From Stutzerimonas stutzeri (GTDB lineage: Bacteria > Pseudomonadota > Gammaproteobacteria > Pseudomonadales > Pseudomonadaceae): a DNA stretch of 64,000 bases. The stretch spans positions 3,224,001 to 3,288,000 of the forward strand of contig NC_015740.1 of the NCBI RefSeq assembly GCF_000219605.1. Direction: 5' to 3'. This document shows positions 1-8,133 of this stretch, one piece after another (position 1 is the stretch's first letter; each line of letters begins with the position of its first letter). Made by a program: the position numbers and the translations under genes. The notes under the pieces were generated by a model that was not told where the DNA came from, made no database searches, and was given only the letters and a program-made list of their open reading frames with translations.

Positions 1-239
1 AGCAGGCTCTTGAGCGAGCGCATCAGTCGGCCCTCGTAGCCTTCGAGGTACTCGTCCAGCGCCTGGCGACCGTAGACCGGGCGGCGCTCTTCCAGATTGA
101 GGAACACCACCGAGGGCAGCGTCGGCTGGTCACCTTCCAGTGCGATAAGCGGATCGACATCCGGCCGCCACCAGCCGACCGTGGAATTGGAGGTGCCGAA
201 ATCGATGCCGCAAGCGCGGGCAGGTGAAGCGTTGAACAT
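1..239 (-). CDS. Hsp70-family chaperone (YegD-like), N-terminal part
   Basis: Only the first 79 codons are in the window; the gene runs off the left edge. The translation opens MFNASPARACGIDFGTSNST, which contains the phosphate-1 ATP-binding motif of Hsp70/actin-fold ATPases (GIDFGTSNS, residues 11-19). The short lead before this motif and the following line of a Trp-Trp-Arg-Pro-Asp segment fit the YegD branch of Hsp70-like proteins rather than DnaK itself. Such proteins are cytoplasmic ATPases of poorly known role. The IS element lies about 110 bp upstream of the ATG and could affect its promoter. The family call is good; the exact subfamily is inferred from a short stretch. Confidence 0.8.
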   Translation of the reverse strand, partial: MFNASPARACGIDFGTSNSTVGWWRPDVDPLIALEGDQPTLPSVVFLNLEERRPVYGRQALDEYLEGYEGRLMRSLKSL

Positions 240-340
240 GGTGTGGTCCGCGGGTACAGAAAAAACGGCCGCGCAGTGTAATGGAGGTAGCACCCGCTTG
301 CAGGCCTATCGTCGGCTGCCGCAGCCAGCGTTCTACCCGC

Positions 341-348
341 AAAAAAAA
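341..348. repeat. Left copy of 8-bp target-site duplication (poly-A)
   Basis: Eight adenines directly abut the left end of the IS. The same eight adenines abut its right end at 1654-1661. ISL3-family elements make 8-bp duplications, so this matches in both length and sequence. Confidence 0.85.
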
Positions 349-1653
349 GGTTCATCGCGCTTTCCCGGGGAAGGCGGCCTTGATTTTCAGGAAGAAGTAC
401 TCCGAGTCCCGGAATCCATAGGCCATGCGCTTGATTACCTTGATGCGGTTGTTAACACCCTCAAGGACGCTGGTATGCATGTGGAAGTGAGCACTGGCAA
501 GGATGCCTCGCGCGTATTTGCGCAGGTTGCGAGCGAAGCGTTGCAGCGGCGCGAGGTCGCTCTCGCGAGCATGTCGCAGCCAGGTTCGCCAGCGTCGCCA
601 ACCCTCTCGTACGCTGGGGGCGTACCAAACATCCTTCAGCGCATCCTTGAGCACATAGACCGTAGCCAACGGCTGGTTGGCAGCAAGCAGCTCCTGTAAC
701 TGCACGGCCTGTCCGTCCTTCAGGTTGTCGCGGTTGCGCAGCAGCAGCCAACGACTCTGCTTGACCGCCTTTCGTGCCGGCTTGTCTTCGCGCAGAAGGT
801 TGGCCTGGTCGACCCGGATTCGGTCGATCACATCCCGACCGTAGCGCGCGACGACGTGAAACAGGTCGTACACCACTTCGGCCTGCGGGCAATGCTTCTT
901 CACCTCCAGGTCGAAAGCCGTGTTCATGTCCATGGCCACCGCCTCAATCTGCTGGCAGTGCTCGCCGAGCAATTCAAAGAACGGGCGGATCGCCTCACGG
1001 CTGTTGCCGTGGCCGACCCACAGCACCCGTGTTCGCTCGGCGTCCATGATGACCGTGGCATAGCGATGCCCCTTGTGCAGGGCGAACTCGTCCATCACCA
1101 GGCGGCGGACACCGCTTGAATAGAAGGTGCCTACCTCGGCTTGCAGGCGGCGCTTGTCGAGCGTCTTGAGGGTGTGCCAGTGCAGGCCGGTGAGCTGGCT
1201 GACGTGGCTGATCGGCAGCAGCCGCAGCAAGCTTTCGAGCCAGACCTGTAACCGCCGGGTCAGGCGAGATGCAGGCTCCAGCCAGTCGATCCGCTCGGTC
1301 ACCCGACCACAGTTCAGGCAATCGACTCGGCGCACGGGTAGTTGAAGCAAGACGCGCTGATCGAACAGATCACGATCGCGCACCAGACGAATTCGGCGCT
1401 CGTGAATCAACGGACTGAGCTGACCACAACGCCCGCACCTGGGCACTGAACCGGCTTGAGGCTCGAGCTCAATCAGAAGGGAGTTGTTGGCGGATGAACG
1501 GCAGGCAACGGCGTCATAGCCTGGCCAGAACGAGGCAAGATCAATAGGATGCACGGCGACAGCAGGGACAGGTGAAGGGTGTGTTTGGCGACTGCCAATT
1601 TACCTGCTTCCCTGACTGTCAACTCGCTCTTCCCCCAGAGTCCGCGAAGAACC
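349..1653 (-). mobile_element. Complete ISL3-family insertion sequence (1305 bp)
   Basis: The ends are imperfect inverted repeats: 349-373 reading rightward and 1653-1629 reading leftward share 19 of 25 positions. Both begin GGTTC(A/T)TCGCG and both end the 25-mer with GGGGAAG. Identical 8-A stretches flank the element. One transposase ORF fills almost the whole length, and its stop codon lies inside the left inverted repeat. Intact ends, intact ORF and an exact target duplication all suggest a recent and potentially active insertion. It resembles ISL3 members known from P. stutzeri, but I cannot assign the exact ISfinder name without a search. Confidence 0.93.
352..1554 (-). CDS. tnp: ISL3-family transposase
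   Basis: This 400-residue DDE-type transposase catalyses cut-and-paste movement of the surrounding IS. An N-terminal zinc-binding domain is visible as CxxC pairs at residues 40/43 and 79/82, typical of the ISL3 zf domain. Downstream are the catalytic-core segments MDEFALHKGHRYATVIMD and AVAMDMNTAF, and near the C-terminus EGVNNRIKVIKRMAYGF, which supplies the final acidic residue. The length is normal for the family. The start is a GTG; the codon before the stop is within 6 bp of the IS end. No frameshift or internal stop is seen, so it should be functional. Confidence 0.95.
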   Translation of the reverse strand: MHPIDLASFWPGYDAVACRSSANNSLLIELEPQAGSVPRCGRCGQLSPLIHERRIRLVRDRDLFDQRVLLQLPVRRVDCLNCGRVTERIDWLEPASRLTRRLQVWLESLLRLLPISHVSQLTGLHWHTLKTLDKRRLQAEVGTFYSSGVRRLVMDEFALHKGHRYATVIMDAERTRVLWVGHGNSREAIRPFFELLGEHCQQIEAVAMDMNTAFDLEVKKHCPQAEVVYDLFHVVARYGRDVIDRIRVDQANLLREDKPARKAVKQSRWLLLRNRDNLKDGQAVQLQELLAANQPLATVYVLKDALKDVWYAPSVREGWRRWRTWLRHARESDLAPLQRFARNLRKYARGILASAHFHMHTSVLEGVNNRIKVIKRMAYGFRDSEYFFLKIKAAFPGKAR

Positions 1654-1661
1654 AAAAAAAA
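1654..1661. repeat. Right copy of 8-bp target-site duplication (poly-A)
   Basis: Eight adenines follow the right inverted repeat directly and match 341-348. The tract is also the U-run of the terminator downstream of the MFS gene, showing where the IS went in. Confidence 0.85.
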
Positions 1662-1686
1662 TGCCCGGCCATCACTGGTCCGGGCA
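1654..1686 (-). terminator. Rho-independent terminator of the MFS gene
   Basis: A hairpin with 7-bp outer arms (1662-1668 and 1680-1686, TGCCCGG/CCGGGCA) is followed on the minus strand by eight U residues (1661-1654). It lies 24 bp past the stop of the MFS gene. The IS inserted in its U-tract, but the duplication regenerated a full tract, so the terminator should still work. Confidence 0.85.
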
Positions 1687-1710
1687 CAAACCCCATGACG
1701 CAACGCCCTG

Positions 1711-3057
1711 TCAGGCAGGCACCGCCTCCGCACCAGGCGCCCCGGCAGTCATTCCGGCCGTCATGCGCTTGGCATCGGCACAGAAGGTCCGTGAGGCCTG
1801 GAACAGGAACACCATGGTCAGCAGCAGGGACGCCGGAATCAGGTACATCGCGCCGTGCAGCCCTTCGGCGCGGAACGCCTCGGCCATTTCGCCAGCCCCT
1901 GCCGCCAGCATCGCCGCTTCGGCGAAATGGTCCGAGAGCAGCCCCACCACCACCGTGCCCATGCCACCACCGAGCAGGTACAAGCCGGCGAAGAACAGCG
2001 CCATGGCCGTGGCCCGCAGGCGCGGCTCGACCACGTCCTGGATCGCGGTGTAGACGCAGGTATAGAAGTTGTAGGAGAACAGCCAGCCGATGCTGAAGAC
2101 CGCAACGAACAGGCCCACGTCGATCCGCCCGGCGAGCAGCGCGTAACCGGTCGCGAGCGTGGCGATCAGCATGCTCACCGCGGCGAACATCAGCCGGCCG
2201 CGGGCGAAGCGCTGATGGATGCGATCGGCGACCCAACCGCCCAGGGTGAGTCCGATCAGGCCGGTCAGGCCGACGATCACACCGGTGGCGACCGAGGCAT
2301 TGACCAGCGAAACCCCGTGATAGCGCATCAGCAACGGCACCATGAAAGCGTTGCAGGCGTAGGTGGCGAAGTTGAATGCCAGCCCGGCCATTACCAGCCA
2401 CCAGAAGGTGCGGATCGACAGCACCTTGCGGATCGGCTGCTGCACGGGTTCCTGCGAGACCTTGACGGTCTCGGCCGCGCCGCGCGTGGGCTCGCGGATC
2501 AGGAAGATGAACACTGCCAGCACCAGCCCGGGCACCGCGGCGATGAAAAAGGGCGCACGCCAGCTGCCGAAGAACTCGACCATGGAACCGATGGTGAAGA
2601 AGGCCAGCAGCAGCCCCAGCGGCAGGCCCAGCATGAAGATGCCCATGGCCCGGGCCCGCTTGTGCGCCGGAAACAGGTCGCCGATCAGCGAGTTGGCCGC
2701 CGGCGCGTAGCTGGCCTCGCCGATACCGATGCCCATGCGAATCAACAGGAAGCTCCAGAAGTTCCAGGCCAGCCCGTTGATAGCCGTCAGGCCGCTCCAG
2801 GCGGTGAGCCCCCAGCCCATGATCTTGCGCCGCGAGCCGAGGTCGGCCATGCGCCCCAGCGGCAGGCCGGCAATGGCGTAGACGATGGTGAAGGCGGTGC
2901 CGATCAGGCCGAGTTGGAAGTCGTTGAGGCTCCACTCCAGCCGGATCGGCTCGGCGATGATGGCCGGGATGGTGCGATCGAAGAAGTTGAACAGATTCGC
3001 CAGAAACAGCAGAAACAGCACGCGCCAGGCGTTGGAAGCTTGGGTGGAAGGCTGCAT
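1711..3057 (-). CDS. MFS transporter
   Basis: A 448-residue inner-membrane protein with about 12 hydrophobic segments in two halves, as expected for the major facilitator superfamily. The loop between TM2 and TM3 has the signature GRMADLGSRRK (about residues 68-78), matching MFS motif A. The N-terminal region resembles the Spinster/organic-acid porter type. It lies downstream of the glxR-hyi pair on the same strand, with 120 bp between, so it may import a glyoxylate-pathway acid such as glycerate or hydroxypyruvate; that substrate is only inferred from position. The start ATG at 3057 fits the usual N-terminus. It ends at a strong terminator. Confidence 0.9.
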   Translation of the reverse strand: MQPSTQASNAWRVLFLLFLANLFNFFDRTIPAIIAEPIRLEWSLNDFQLGLIGTAFTIVYAIAGLPLGRMADLGSRRKIMGWGLTAWSGLTAINGLAWNFWSFLLIRMGIGIGEASYAPAANSLIGDLFPAHKRARAMGIFMLGLPLGLLLAFFTIGSMVEFFGSWRAPFFIAAVPGLVLAVFIFLIREPTRGAAETVKVSQEPVQQPIRKVLSIRTFWWLVMAGLAFNFATYACNAFMVPLLMRYHGVSLVNASVATGVIVGLTGLIGLTLGGWVADRIHQRFARGRLMFAAVSMLIATLATGYALLAGRIDVGLFVAVFSIGWLFSYNFYTCVYTAIQDVVEPRLRATAMALFFAGLYLLGGGMGTVVVGLLSDHFAEAAMLAAGAGEMAEAFRAEGLHGAMYLIPASLLLTMVFLFQASRTFCADAKRMTAGMTAGAPGAEAVPA

Positions 3058-3177
3058 GACGTCAATCTCGATTGTTCTTATATTCCGGCCGCAGACCAGC
3101 CGGGACTCGACAATGACTCTAGAGTCTGTGCCTGCTCCTGTCTCCGAACATCAGCCTCGCTTATGCCGCGCGATGGT

Positions 3178-3959
3178 TCAGCGGGCGCGCCATTCGGCGA
3201 GCCAGCCGAGGCTGGCCTCGCGGCCCTGCTCGCCCGGCTTGTATTCGGCGCCCAGCCAGCCCTGGTAGCCGCTGGCCTGCAGCGCCTGCAGCGCCGCCGG
3301 GAAGTCCACCTCGCCGGTACCGGGCACGCCGCGCCCGGGGCAATCGGCAAACTGCACATGACCGATGCGCCCGGCCAGCCGGGCGATGCAGTCCGGCAGG
3401 TCCAGCCCCTGACGGGCCATATGGTAGAAGTCCAGCTGCGCCATGCAGTTGGGTGCTCGACCCGCTCCAGCAGCGCACGCAGGTCGGCCGCGCTGTTGAT
3501 CAGAAATCCCGGCATGTCCAGCGGATTGATCGCCTCGCAGAGCACGCGGATGCCGAGCAGATCGAAGGCATCGGCGGTCTTCCACAGGTTGCGCTCCAGG
3601 GTCTCCAGCGCCAGTTCGCGTTCGACACCCTCGGCCAGGCGCCCCGGCAGCACGTTGACGCAGGCCGGGCGCACCATGAGCGCGTAGTTCAGCGCCTCCT
3701 GCAGGGCGGCATCAAAGGCTTCCTGCCGCTCCGGTACCGCCGCCAGCCCGGGGCCGCCCTGCATCAGGTCGCCGGCCGGCAGGTTGATCAGCACCAGCGG
3801 CAGGCCGGCGCGCTCGAGCTGGTCCTTCAGCCGGATGGCCGGGACTTCGTAGGGGAACTGGATCTCCACACCATCGAAGCCGGCGATGCGGGCGGCGAGG
3901 ATGCGCTCGACCAGCGGCAGCTCGGTGAACAGCAGCGAAAGATTGGCCGCGATCTTCAC
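3178..3959 (-). pseudogene. hyi: Hydroxypyruvate isomerase, frameshifted
   Basis: The reading frame starts MKIAANLSLLFTELPLVERI, typical of the xylose-isomerase-like TIM barrel of Hyi, which interconverts hydroxypyruvate and tartronate semialdehyde. It stays in frame to about residue 169 (LLERVEHP), then changes. The missing continuation NCMAQLDFYHMARQGLDLPD is found in the next frame and runs to a normal stop at 3178. One C is missing in the run around 3450-3455: CAC CCA AC is seen where CAC CCC AAC is expected. The gene overlaps glxR by 4 bp. The result is either a true single-base pseudogene or a homopolymer sequencing error; left uncorrected, the frame ends at 3078 with an unrelated tail. 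Confidence 0.85.
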
Positions 3960-4843
3960 TGGTCGCCCTCCCGGTACATCTGCACCAGCGTTGCCGGATC
4001 GCGTTCCAGGTTGCCCTGGCTGCCGTGCAGGCGCATCAACTGCGCGGCCAGACCGCTCAAGGGCGTCGCCGCCCCCTGCTCACGGGACAGTTTCACTGCG
4101 GTGTCGAGATCCTTGAGCAAGGTGCGCACGTGCCATTTCACCGGCTCGAACTCACTCGCTGCCATCTGCGGAGCGAGGATCTGCAGCGGTCTGGAGTCAG
4201 CGAAACCGCCCGCCAGTGCCGGCGCCAGCAGGCTGGCATCGACCCCGGCGCGCTCGGCCAGCGCCACCACCTCGGCGATCACCAGGGCGTTGCAGGCGAC
4301 GATCATCTGGTTGCACACCTTGGTCACTTGCCCGGCGCCGACCTCGCCCATGTGGGTCAGACGCTGGCCGAGGTTCATCAGAATCGGCCGCACCCGCTCG
4401 ACATCCTCGGCACGGCCGCCGGCCATGATCGCCAGCGTGCCGGCTTCCGCGCCGGCAGTGCCGCCGGAGACCGGTGCATCGACCCAGCGCATGCCACAGC
4501 GAAACTCCAGCTCTGCCGCCATATCCCGGGTCGCGGTGGGTTCCAGGCTGGAATGGTCGACCAGCAGCTTGCCCGCCTTGCCGCCCTCGGCGACCCCCCC
4601 CTTGCCGAACAGCACCTCGCGCACGGCGGCGGTGTCGGCCAGGCAAAGCAGCACGACATCGGCCTCGGCGCACAGCTCGGCGGGGGTCGCCACGGCCCTG
4701 GCGCCCAGATCGACCAGTGGCTGGCATTTCGCCGATGAGCGATTCCACACCACCAGACGATACCCGGCCGCCAGCAGGCGTCGACACATCGGCAGGCCCA
4801 TCAGGCCGATCCCGGCGAAGGCAATGGTTGGCAGATCGGACAT
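3956..4843 (-). CDS. glxR: 2-hydroxy-3-oxopropionate (tartronate semialdehyde) reductase
   Basis: A 295-residue member of the beta-hydroxyacid dehydrogenase family, which reduces tartronate semialdehyde to D-glycerate in glyoxylate use. The Rossmann start is IAFAGIGLMGLPMCRRL, matching GxGxMGxxM. The substrate motif DAPVSGGTAGAEAGTL lies near residue 120 and the catalytic-lysine segment GQVTKVCNQM near 170. The ATG at 4843 was preferred over an upstream ATG at 4903 because AAGGAG sits just before it. It is translationally coupled to hyi by an ATGA overlap. In other pseudomonads hyi-glxR follow gcl; no gcl is seen here. Another member of the same dehydrogenase family remains possible. Confidence 0.85.
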   Translation of the reverse strand: MSDLPTIAFAGIGLMGLPMCRRLLAAGYRLVVWNRSSAKCQPLVDLGARAVATPAELCAEADVVLLCLADTAAVREVLFGKGGVAEGGKAGKLLVDHSSLEPTATRDMAAELEFRCGMRWVDAPVSGGTAGAEAGTLAIMAGGRAEDVERVRPILMNLGQRLTHMGEVGAGQVTKVCNQMIVACNALVIAEVVALAERAGVDASLLAPALAGGFADSRPLQILAPQMAASEFEPVKWHVRTLLKDLDTAVKLSREQGAATPLSGLAAQLMRLHGSQGNLERDPATLVQMYREGDQ

Positions 4844-5104
4844 GAGACGGCTCCTTGGTGAACGAATGGCCGATTCTAGCCCCGCCCCGGCGTATCCGGC
4901 CATGGCGCGAGGCGCAGCAGCGCTGCCCCATGCGACCGTGCAATGTCACAATGTCATCAAACGCAATCCAGCATTTTGCCCGACCAACCGGAACGATCCG
5001 TCTTCAAGCGCCTCTGAAGGAGGCCCCGAGGCATCGCCTCGCGCAGACCATCCGCTCATCGCACGTGCTCGTCGTGCATCAGAAGACATCGCAGGAAACA
5101 CGCA

Positions 5105-5917
5105 ATGGATTTAATTCAGATCATCGTCCTGGCCATCGTGCAGGGGCTTACCGAGTTCTTGCCGGTATCGAGCTCCGCTCACCTGATCCTCTTCCCGCAC
5201 CTGGTGGGCTGGGACGACCAGGGGCTGGCATTCGACGTAGCCGTGCACCTGGGCACGCTCGCCGCCGTGGTCTGGTACTTCCGCCAGGAAGTGTTCGGCA
5301 TGACCCGCGACTGGTTCGCATCCCTTGCCCGCCGCGAGCGTGTCGGTGACAGCCGGCTGGCCTGGGCCGTCATTCTCGGCACGATCCCGGCGGGCATCGC
5401 CGGGCTGCTTTTCAAGGGATTCATCGAGGAGCAGATGCGTTCGCCGCTGGTGATCGCCTGGGCAACCATCGGCTTCGGCCTGCTGCTGTGGTGGTCCGAC
5501 GTGGTCAGCCGGCGTACCCCGCAACCGCGCGATGAGCACAGCCTGAGCTGGAAAGACATTCTGCTGATCGGCTGTGCACAAGCACTGGCACTGATTCCCG
5601 GCACCTCGCGCTCAGGCGTCACCATGACGGCCGGCCTGCTGCTGGGACTGTCGCGCTCCGGCGCGGCGCGCTTCTCGTTTTTGCTGTCGATCCCGATCAT
5701 CGTGCTTGCCAGCGGCTTGAGCACGCTCGATCTGGTGGAAGGCGAGGTAGCCGTGGACTGGACGGCAATGGGGCTGGGGGTGGTGCTGTCGGCGATCAGC
5801 GCCTACCTGTGCATCCACTTTTTCCTCAAACTGCTGGAGCGTGTCGGCATGTTGCCGTTCGTGATCTATCGCCTGATTCTCGGCGCCGTGCTGCTGGTAC
5901 TGTTCAGCGGCGTCTGA
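5105..5917 (+). CDS. uppP: Undecaprenyl-diphosphatase
   Basis: A 270-residue polytopic inner-membrane enzyme (BacA/UppP) that dephosphorylates undecaprenyl pyrophosphate to recycle the lipid carrier for peptidoglycan and O-antigen; extra copies give bacitracin resistance. Both family motifs are visible: the glutamate-rich LTEFLPVSSSAHL (residues 15-27) and PGTSRSG (around residue 165). The length matches the family. It appears to be a single-gene unit, with no same-strand neighbour nearby. The 260 bp between it and glxR hold no other convincing feature. Confidence 0.97.
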   Translation: MDLIQIIVLAIVQGLTEFLPVSSSAHLILFPHLVGWDDQGLAFDVAVHLGTLAAVVWYFRQEVFGMTRDWFASLARRERVGDSRLAWAVILGTIPAGIAGLLFKGFIEEQMRSPLVIAWATIGFGLLLWWSDVVSRRTPQPRDEHSLSWKDILLIGCAQALALIPGTSRSGVTMTAGLLLGLSRSGAARFSFLLSIPIIVLASGLSTLDLVEGEVAVDWTAMGLGVVLSAISAYLCIHFFLKLLERVGMLPFVIYRLILGAVLLVLFSGV

Positions 5918-5923
5918 GTGATC

Positions 5924-5958
5924 ACGCCGCGGCTCGCGCTGAGCGCTTGCCGCGGCGT
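5924..5958. terminator. GC-rich hairpin between convergent genes
   Basis: A perfect 10-bp stem (5924-5933 with 5949-5958, ACGCCGCGGC/GCCGCGGCGT) begins 6 bp after the uppP stop. The 15-base loop itself contains a small GCGC hairpin. Only a short T-run follows, so it may act with Rho or as a 3' stabiliser for uppP and for the small gene on the other strand. Confidence 0.55.
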
Positions 5959-5982
5959 TTGGCCGGATCGTCTTGCGACGCC

Positions 5983-6177
5983 CTAGCCTTGTGGCAGATC
6001 GATCAGCAGCGGGCCGAGCACGAACGCCGCCAGACGCGCCTGGGTGAACATCTTTTCGCCAAACGCCATGCCAGGATCGTCCTTGGATTCGACCGGCTGC
6101 TCCCGAATTCTGGCCACCTCCCTGAAGGAGTGGCCATCCGCCCAAACCATGGTCGACTGACGCTTCTCATCGCACAT
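5983..6177 (-). CDS. Small protein of unknown function (64 aa)
   Basis: The ORF begins MCDEKRQSTMVWADGHSFRE after a purine-rich GAAGGAAA at a suitable distance, and ends LIDLPQG. I do not recognise a family. It is soluble and mixed-charge, with one C-terminal hydrophobic patch (AAFVLGPLLIDL). Support for it being real is the ribosome-binding site, the neat fit in a 490-bp space between uppP and the ABC operon, and its convergence on the 5924-5958 hairpin. An ATG 33 bp further upstream (6210) is an alternative start. It could be a chance ORF. Confidence 0.5.
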   Translation of the reverse strand: MCDEKRQSTMVWADGHSFREVARIREQPVESKDDPGMAFGEKMFTQARLAAFVLGPLLIDLPQG

Positions 6178-6338
6178 CACATTCGTTTCCTTCGCCCTGC
6201 GGGGTGGCACATTGCTGATATTCGGCCACTACAGAACCCTTAGGTTTGGCGCCTGAAAAAAGTTCGTCGTGTTGCAGGATATTTCGCCAGCGGTCCAGCC
6301 AGGGCGATGGCCGGTTTTGAAGTCGTTCAGCTTTTCGC

Positions 6339-6369
6339 TTGGCTCCCGGTGGCCGCCAGGCTCTATAAT
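6339..6369 (+). promoter_or_regulatory. Candidate sigma-70 promoter of the ABC importer operon
   Basis: A perfect -10 hexamer TATAAT (6364-6369) lies 38 bp before the substrate-binding protein ATG. The best -35 is a weak TTGGCT (6339-6344) at a long 19-bp spacing. The operon may therefore need an activator, or the -35 is elsewhere. Confidence 0.5.
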
Positions 6370-6407
6370 CCGCGCGCTTTTTCCGCTATTGAACCGGAGA
6401 ACCCTCA

Positions 6408-7259
6408 ATGCTGAAGCGCTCCCTGGCAGCCGTCGCCGGCCTTGCCCTGTCCTTGTCCATTGCCACTACCCATGCCGCCGAAACCCTGCGGGTTTCTGCC
6501 ATTCCTGACGAAGCCCCGACCGAGCTGATCCGCAAGTTCAAGCCGCTGGGCGAATATCTGGAACAGCAGCTGGGCATGCCGGTGAAATTCACCCCGGTGT
6601 CGGATTACGCCGCGGTCGTCGAGTCCCTGGCATCCGACCGCCTCGATCTCGCCTGGCTCGGCGGTTTTACCTTCGTGCAGACGCGCCTGAAGACCGGCGA
6701 TGCGATCCCGCTGGTGCAGCGCGAGCAGGACGAGCAGTTCACCAGCAAGTTCATCACCGCCGACCCTGAGGTCAAGTCGCTGGCCGACCTGAAAGGCAAG
6801 ACCTTCGCGTTCGGCTCGGTGTCCTCCACCTCCGGCAGCCTGATGCCGCGCTACTTCATGCTCAAGGACGGCATCGAGCCGGAGCAGTACTTCAAGCGCA
6901 TCGCCTACTCCGGCGCCCATGACGCCACTGCGGCCTGGGTCGAAGCCGGCAAGGCCGACGCCGGCGTGCTAAACGCCTCGGTCTGGGACAAGCTGGTCGC
7001 GGCCGGCAAGGTCGATACCGCCAAGGTGCGAGTGATCTCCACCACCCCGCCCTACTATGACTACAACTGGACGGTGCGTGGCAACCTCGATCCGGCGCTG
7101 GTCGAGAAGATCAAGGCAGCGTTCCTCGCCCTCGATCCGGCCAACCCGGAGCACAAGGCGATCCTCGATCTGCAGGCCGCCAGCCGCTTCATCGAGACCA
7201 AGCCGGAGAACTATGCCGGCATCGAGGAAGCCGCGCGCGCAGCCGGCCTGCTCAAGTGA
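6408..7259 (+). CDS. Phosphonate/selenate-type ABC transporter substrate-binding protein
   Basis: A 283-residue periplasmic protein with a clear signal peptide (MLKRSLAAVAGLALSLSI..., cleavage after about Ala23, AHA-AE). The mature protein starts ETLRVSAIPDEAPTELIRKF, the typical opening of PhnD-like oxyanion-binding proteins, and has the mid-protein WLGGFTFVQ and SSTSGSLMP segments that line the ligand site. It is the first gene of a four-gene ABC importer. Homologues of this branch are often labelled putative selenate binding proteins; phosphonate, phosphite or another oxyanion is equally open, as no phn or ptx catabolic gene is nearby. RBS CCGGAGA precedes the ATG. Confidence 0.85.
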   Translation: MLKRSLAAVAGLALSLSIATTHAAETLRVSAIPDEAPTELIRKFKPLGEYLEQQLGMPVKFTPVSDYAAVVESLASDRLDLAWLGGFTFVQTRLKTGDAIPLVQREQDEQFTSKFITADPEVKSLADLKGKTFAFGSVSSTSGSLMPRYFMLKDGIEPEQYFKRIAYSGAHDATAAWVEAGKADAGVLNASVWDKLVAAGKVDTAKVRVISTTPPYYDYNWTVRGNLDPALVEKIKAAFLALDPANPEHKAILDLQAASRFIETKPENYAGIEEAARAAGLLK

Positions 7260-7278
7260 CGCCATCGCTGCGTCGCCC

Positions 7279-8133
7279 ATGAACAGCCTGCAAACCGAGC
7301 AGATACCGGGCCACGTCGGCATGCAGGGCCCGGCGCTGAAGCTCGCCGGCGTGGACTATACCCACGCCGGCGGCCAGGTGGCGTTGCAGGGCATCGACCT
7401 GCAGGTCGCACCCGGCGAGCGCGTTGCCATCATCGGCCCGTCCGGTGCTGGCAAGACCACCCTGCTGCGATTGCTGGCCACGGCGCTCAAGCCTGACGGC
7501 GGCGAAGTCGAGCTGCTCGGACAACGTCCCTGGTCGATCTCCGCCGGAGCTCGCCAACGCCTGCGCACGCGCATCGGCCTGATCCACCAGGCGCCGCCGC
7601 TGCCACCTCGGCAACGCGTCATCACCGCGGTGCTGGCCGGTCGTCTCGGCCAGTGGTCGCTGGCGAAAAGCCTGCTCAGCCTGATCTACCCACTGGATCG
7701 CCAGGGCGCTGCCGACGCACTCGGTCGCCTGGACCTGGCGGACAAGCTGTACATGCGCTGCGATCAGCTCTCCGGCGGTCAGCTGCAGCGCGTCGGTATC
7801 GCCCGCATGCTCTACCAGGGCGCGGACCTGATCCTCGCCGACGAACCCGTTTCGGCAATGGACCCGGTGCTGGCCAGCCACACGCTGGGCCTGCTCAACC
7901 GCGAGGCACAGCGGCGCAACGCCACCCTGCTGGCCAGCCTGCACGCGGTGGAGCTGGCGCTGGAGCACTTCCCGCGCATCATCGGTGTGCGGGACGGGCG
8001 CATCCTGTTCGACAAACCGTCCGCCGAAATCGGCCCGGGCGAGCTGGCTGCGCTGTACGCCAACGAGCAGCTCGAACACACGCCGGCATCGGCACCAGCG
8101 CCGCGCGTGCAGCTGAACATTCCACGATGCTGA
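7279..8133 (+). CDS. PhnC-like ABC transporter ATP-binding protein
   Basis: A 284-residue ATPase that powers the importer. Walker A is GPSGAGKTT (residues 53-61), the ABC signature LSGGQLQRVGIARML starts at residue 164 and Walker B is LILADEPVSAMDP. It ends with a Pro/Ala-rich tail. The ATG at 7279 lacks a clear Shine-Dalgarno, so it is probably translated by coupling to the upstream gene 19 bp away; an ATG at 7321 is a possible alternative. The stop overlaps the start of the first permease by 7 bp. Confidence 0.9.
   Translation: MNSLQTEQIPGHVGMQGPALKLAGVDYTHAGGQVALQGIDLQVAPGERVAIIGPSGAGKTTLLRLLATALKPDGGEVELLGQRPWSISAGARQRLRTRIGLIHQAPPLPPRQRVITAVLAGRLGQWSLAKSLLSLIYPLDRQGAADALGRLDLADKLYMRCDQLSGGQLQRVGIARMLYQGADLILADEPVSAMDPVLASHTLGLLNREAQRRNATLLASLHAVELALEHFPRIIGVRDGRILFDKPSAEIGPGELAALYANEQLEHTPASAPAPRVQLNIPRC

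Noticed and set aside
1855..3687. Long plus-strand open frame opposite the MFS and hyi genes
   Set aside because: Its protein is a low-complexity Gln/His/Arg/Gly-rich product typical of the antisense of GC-rich genes, with no domain and no ribosome-binding site.
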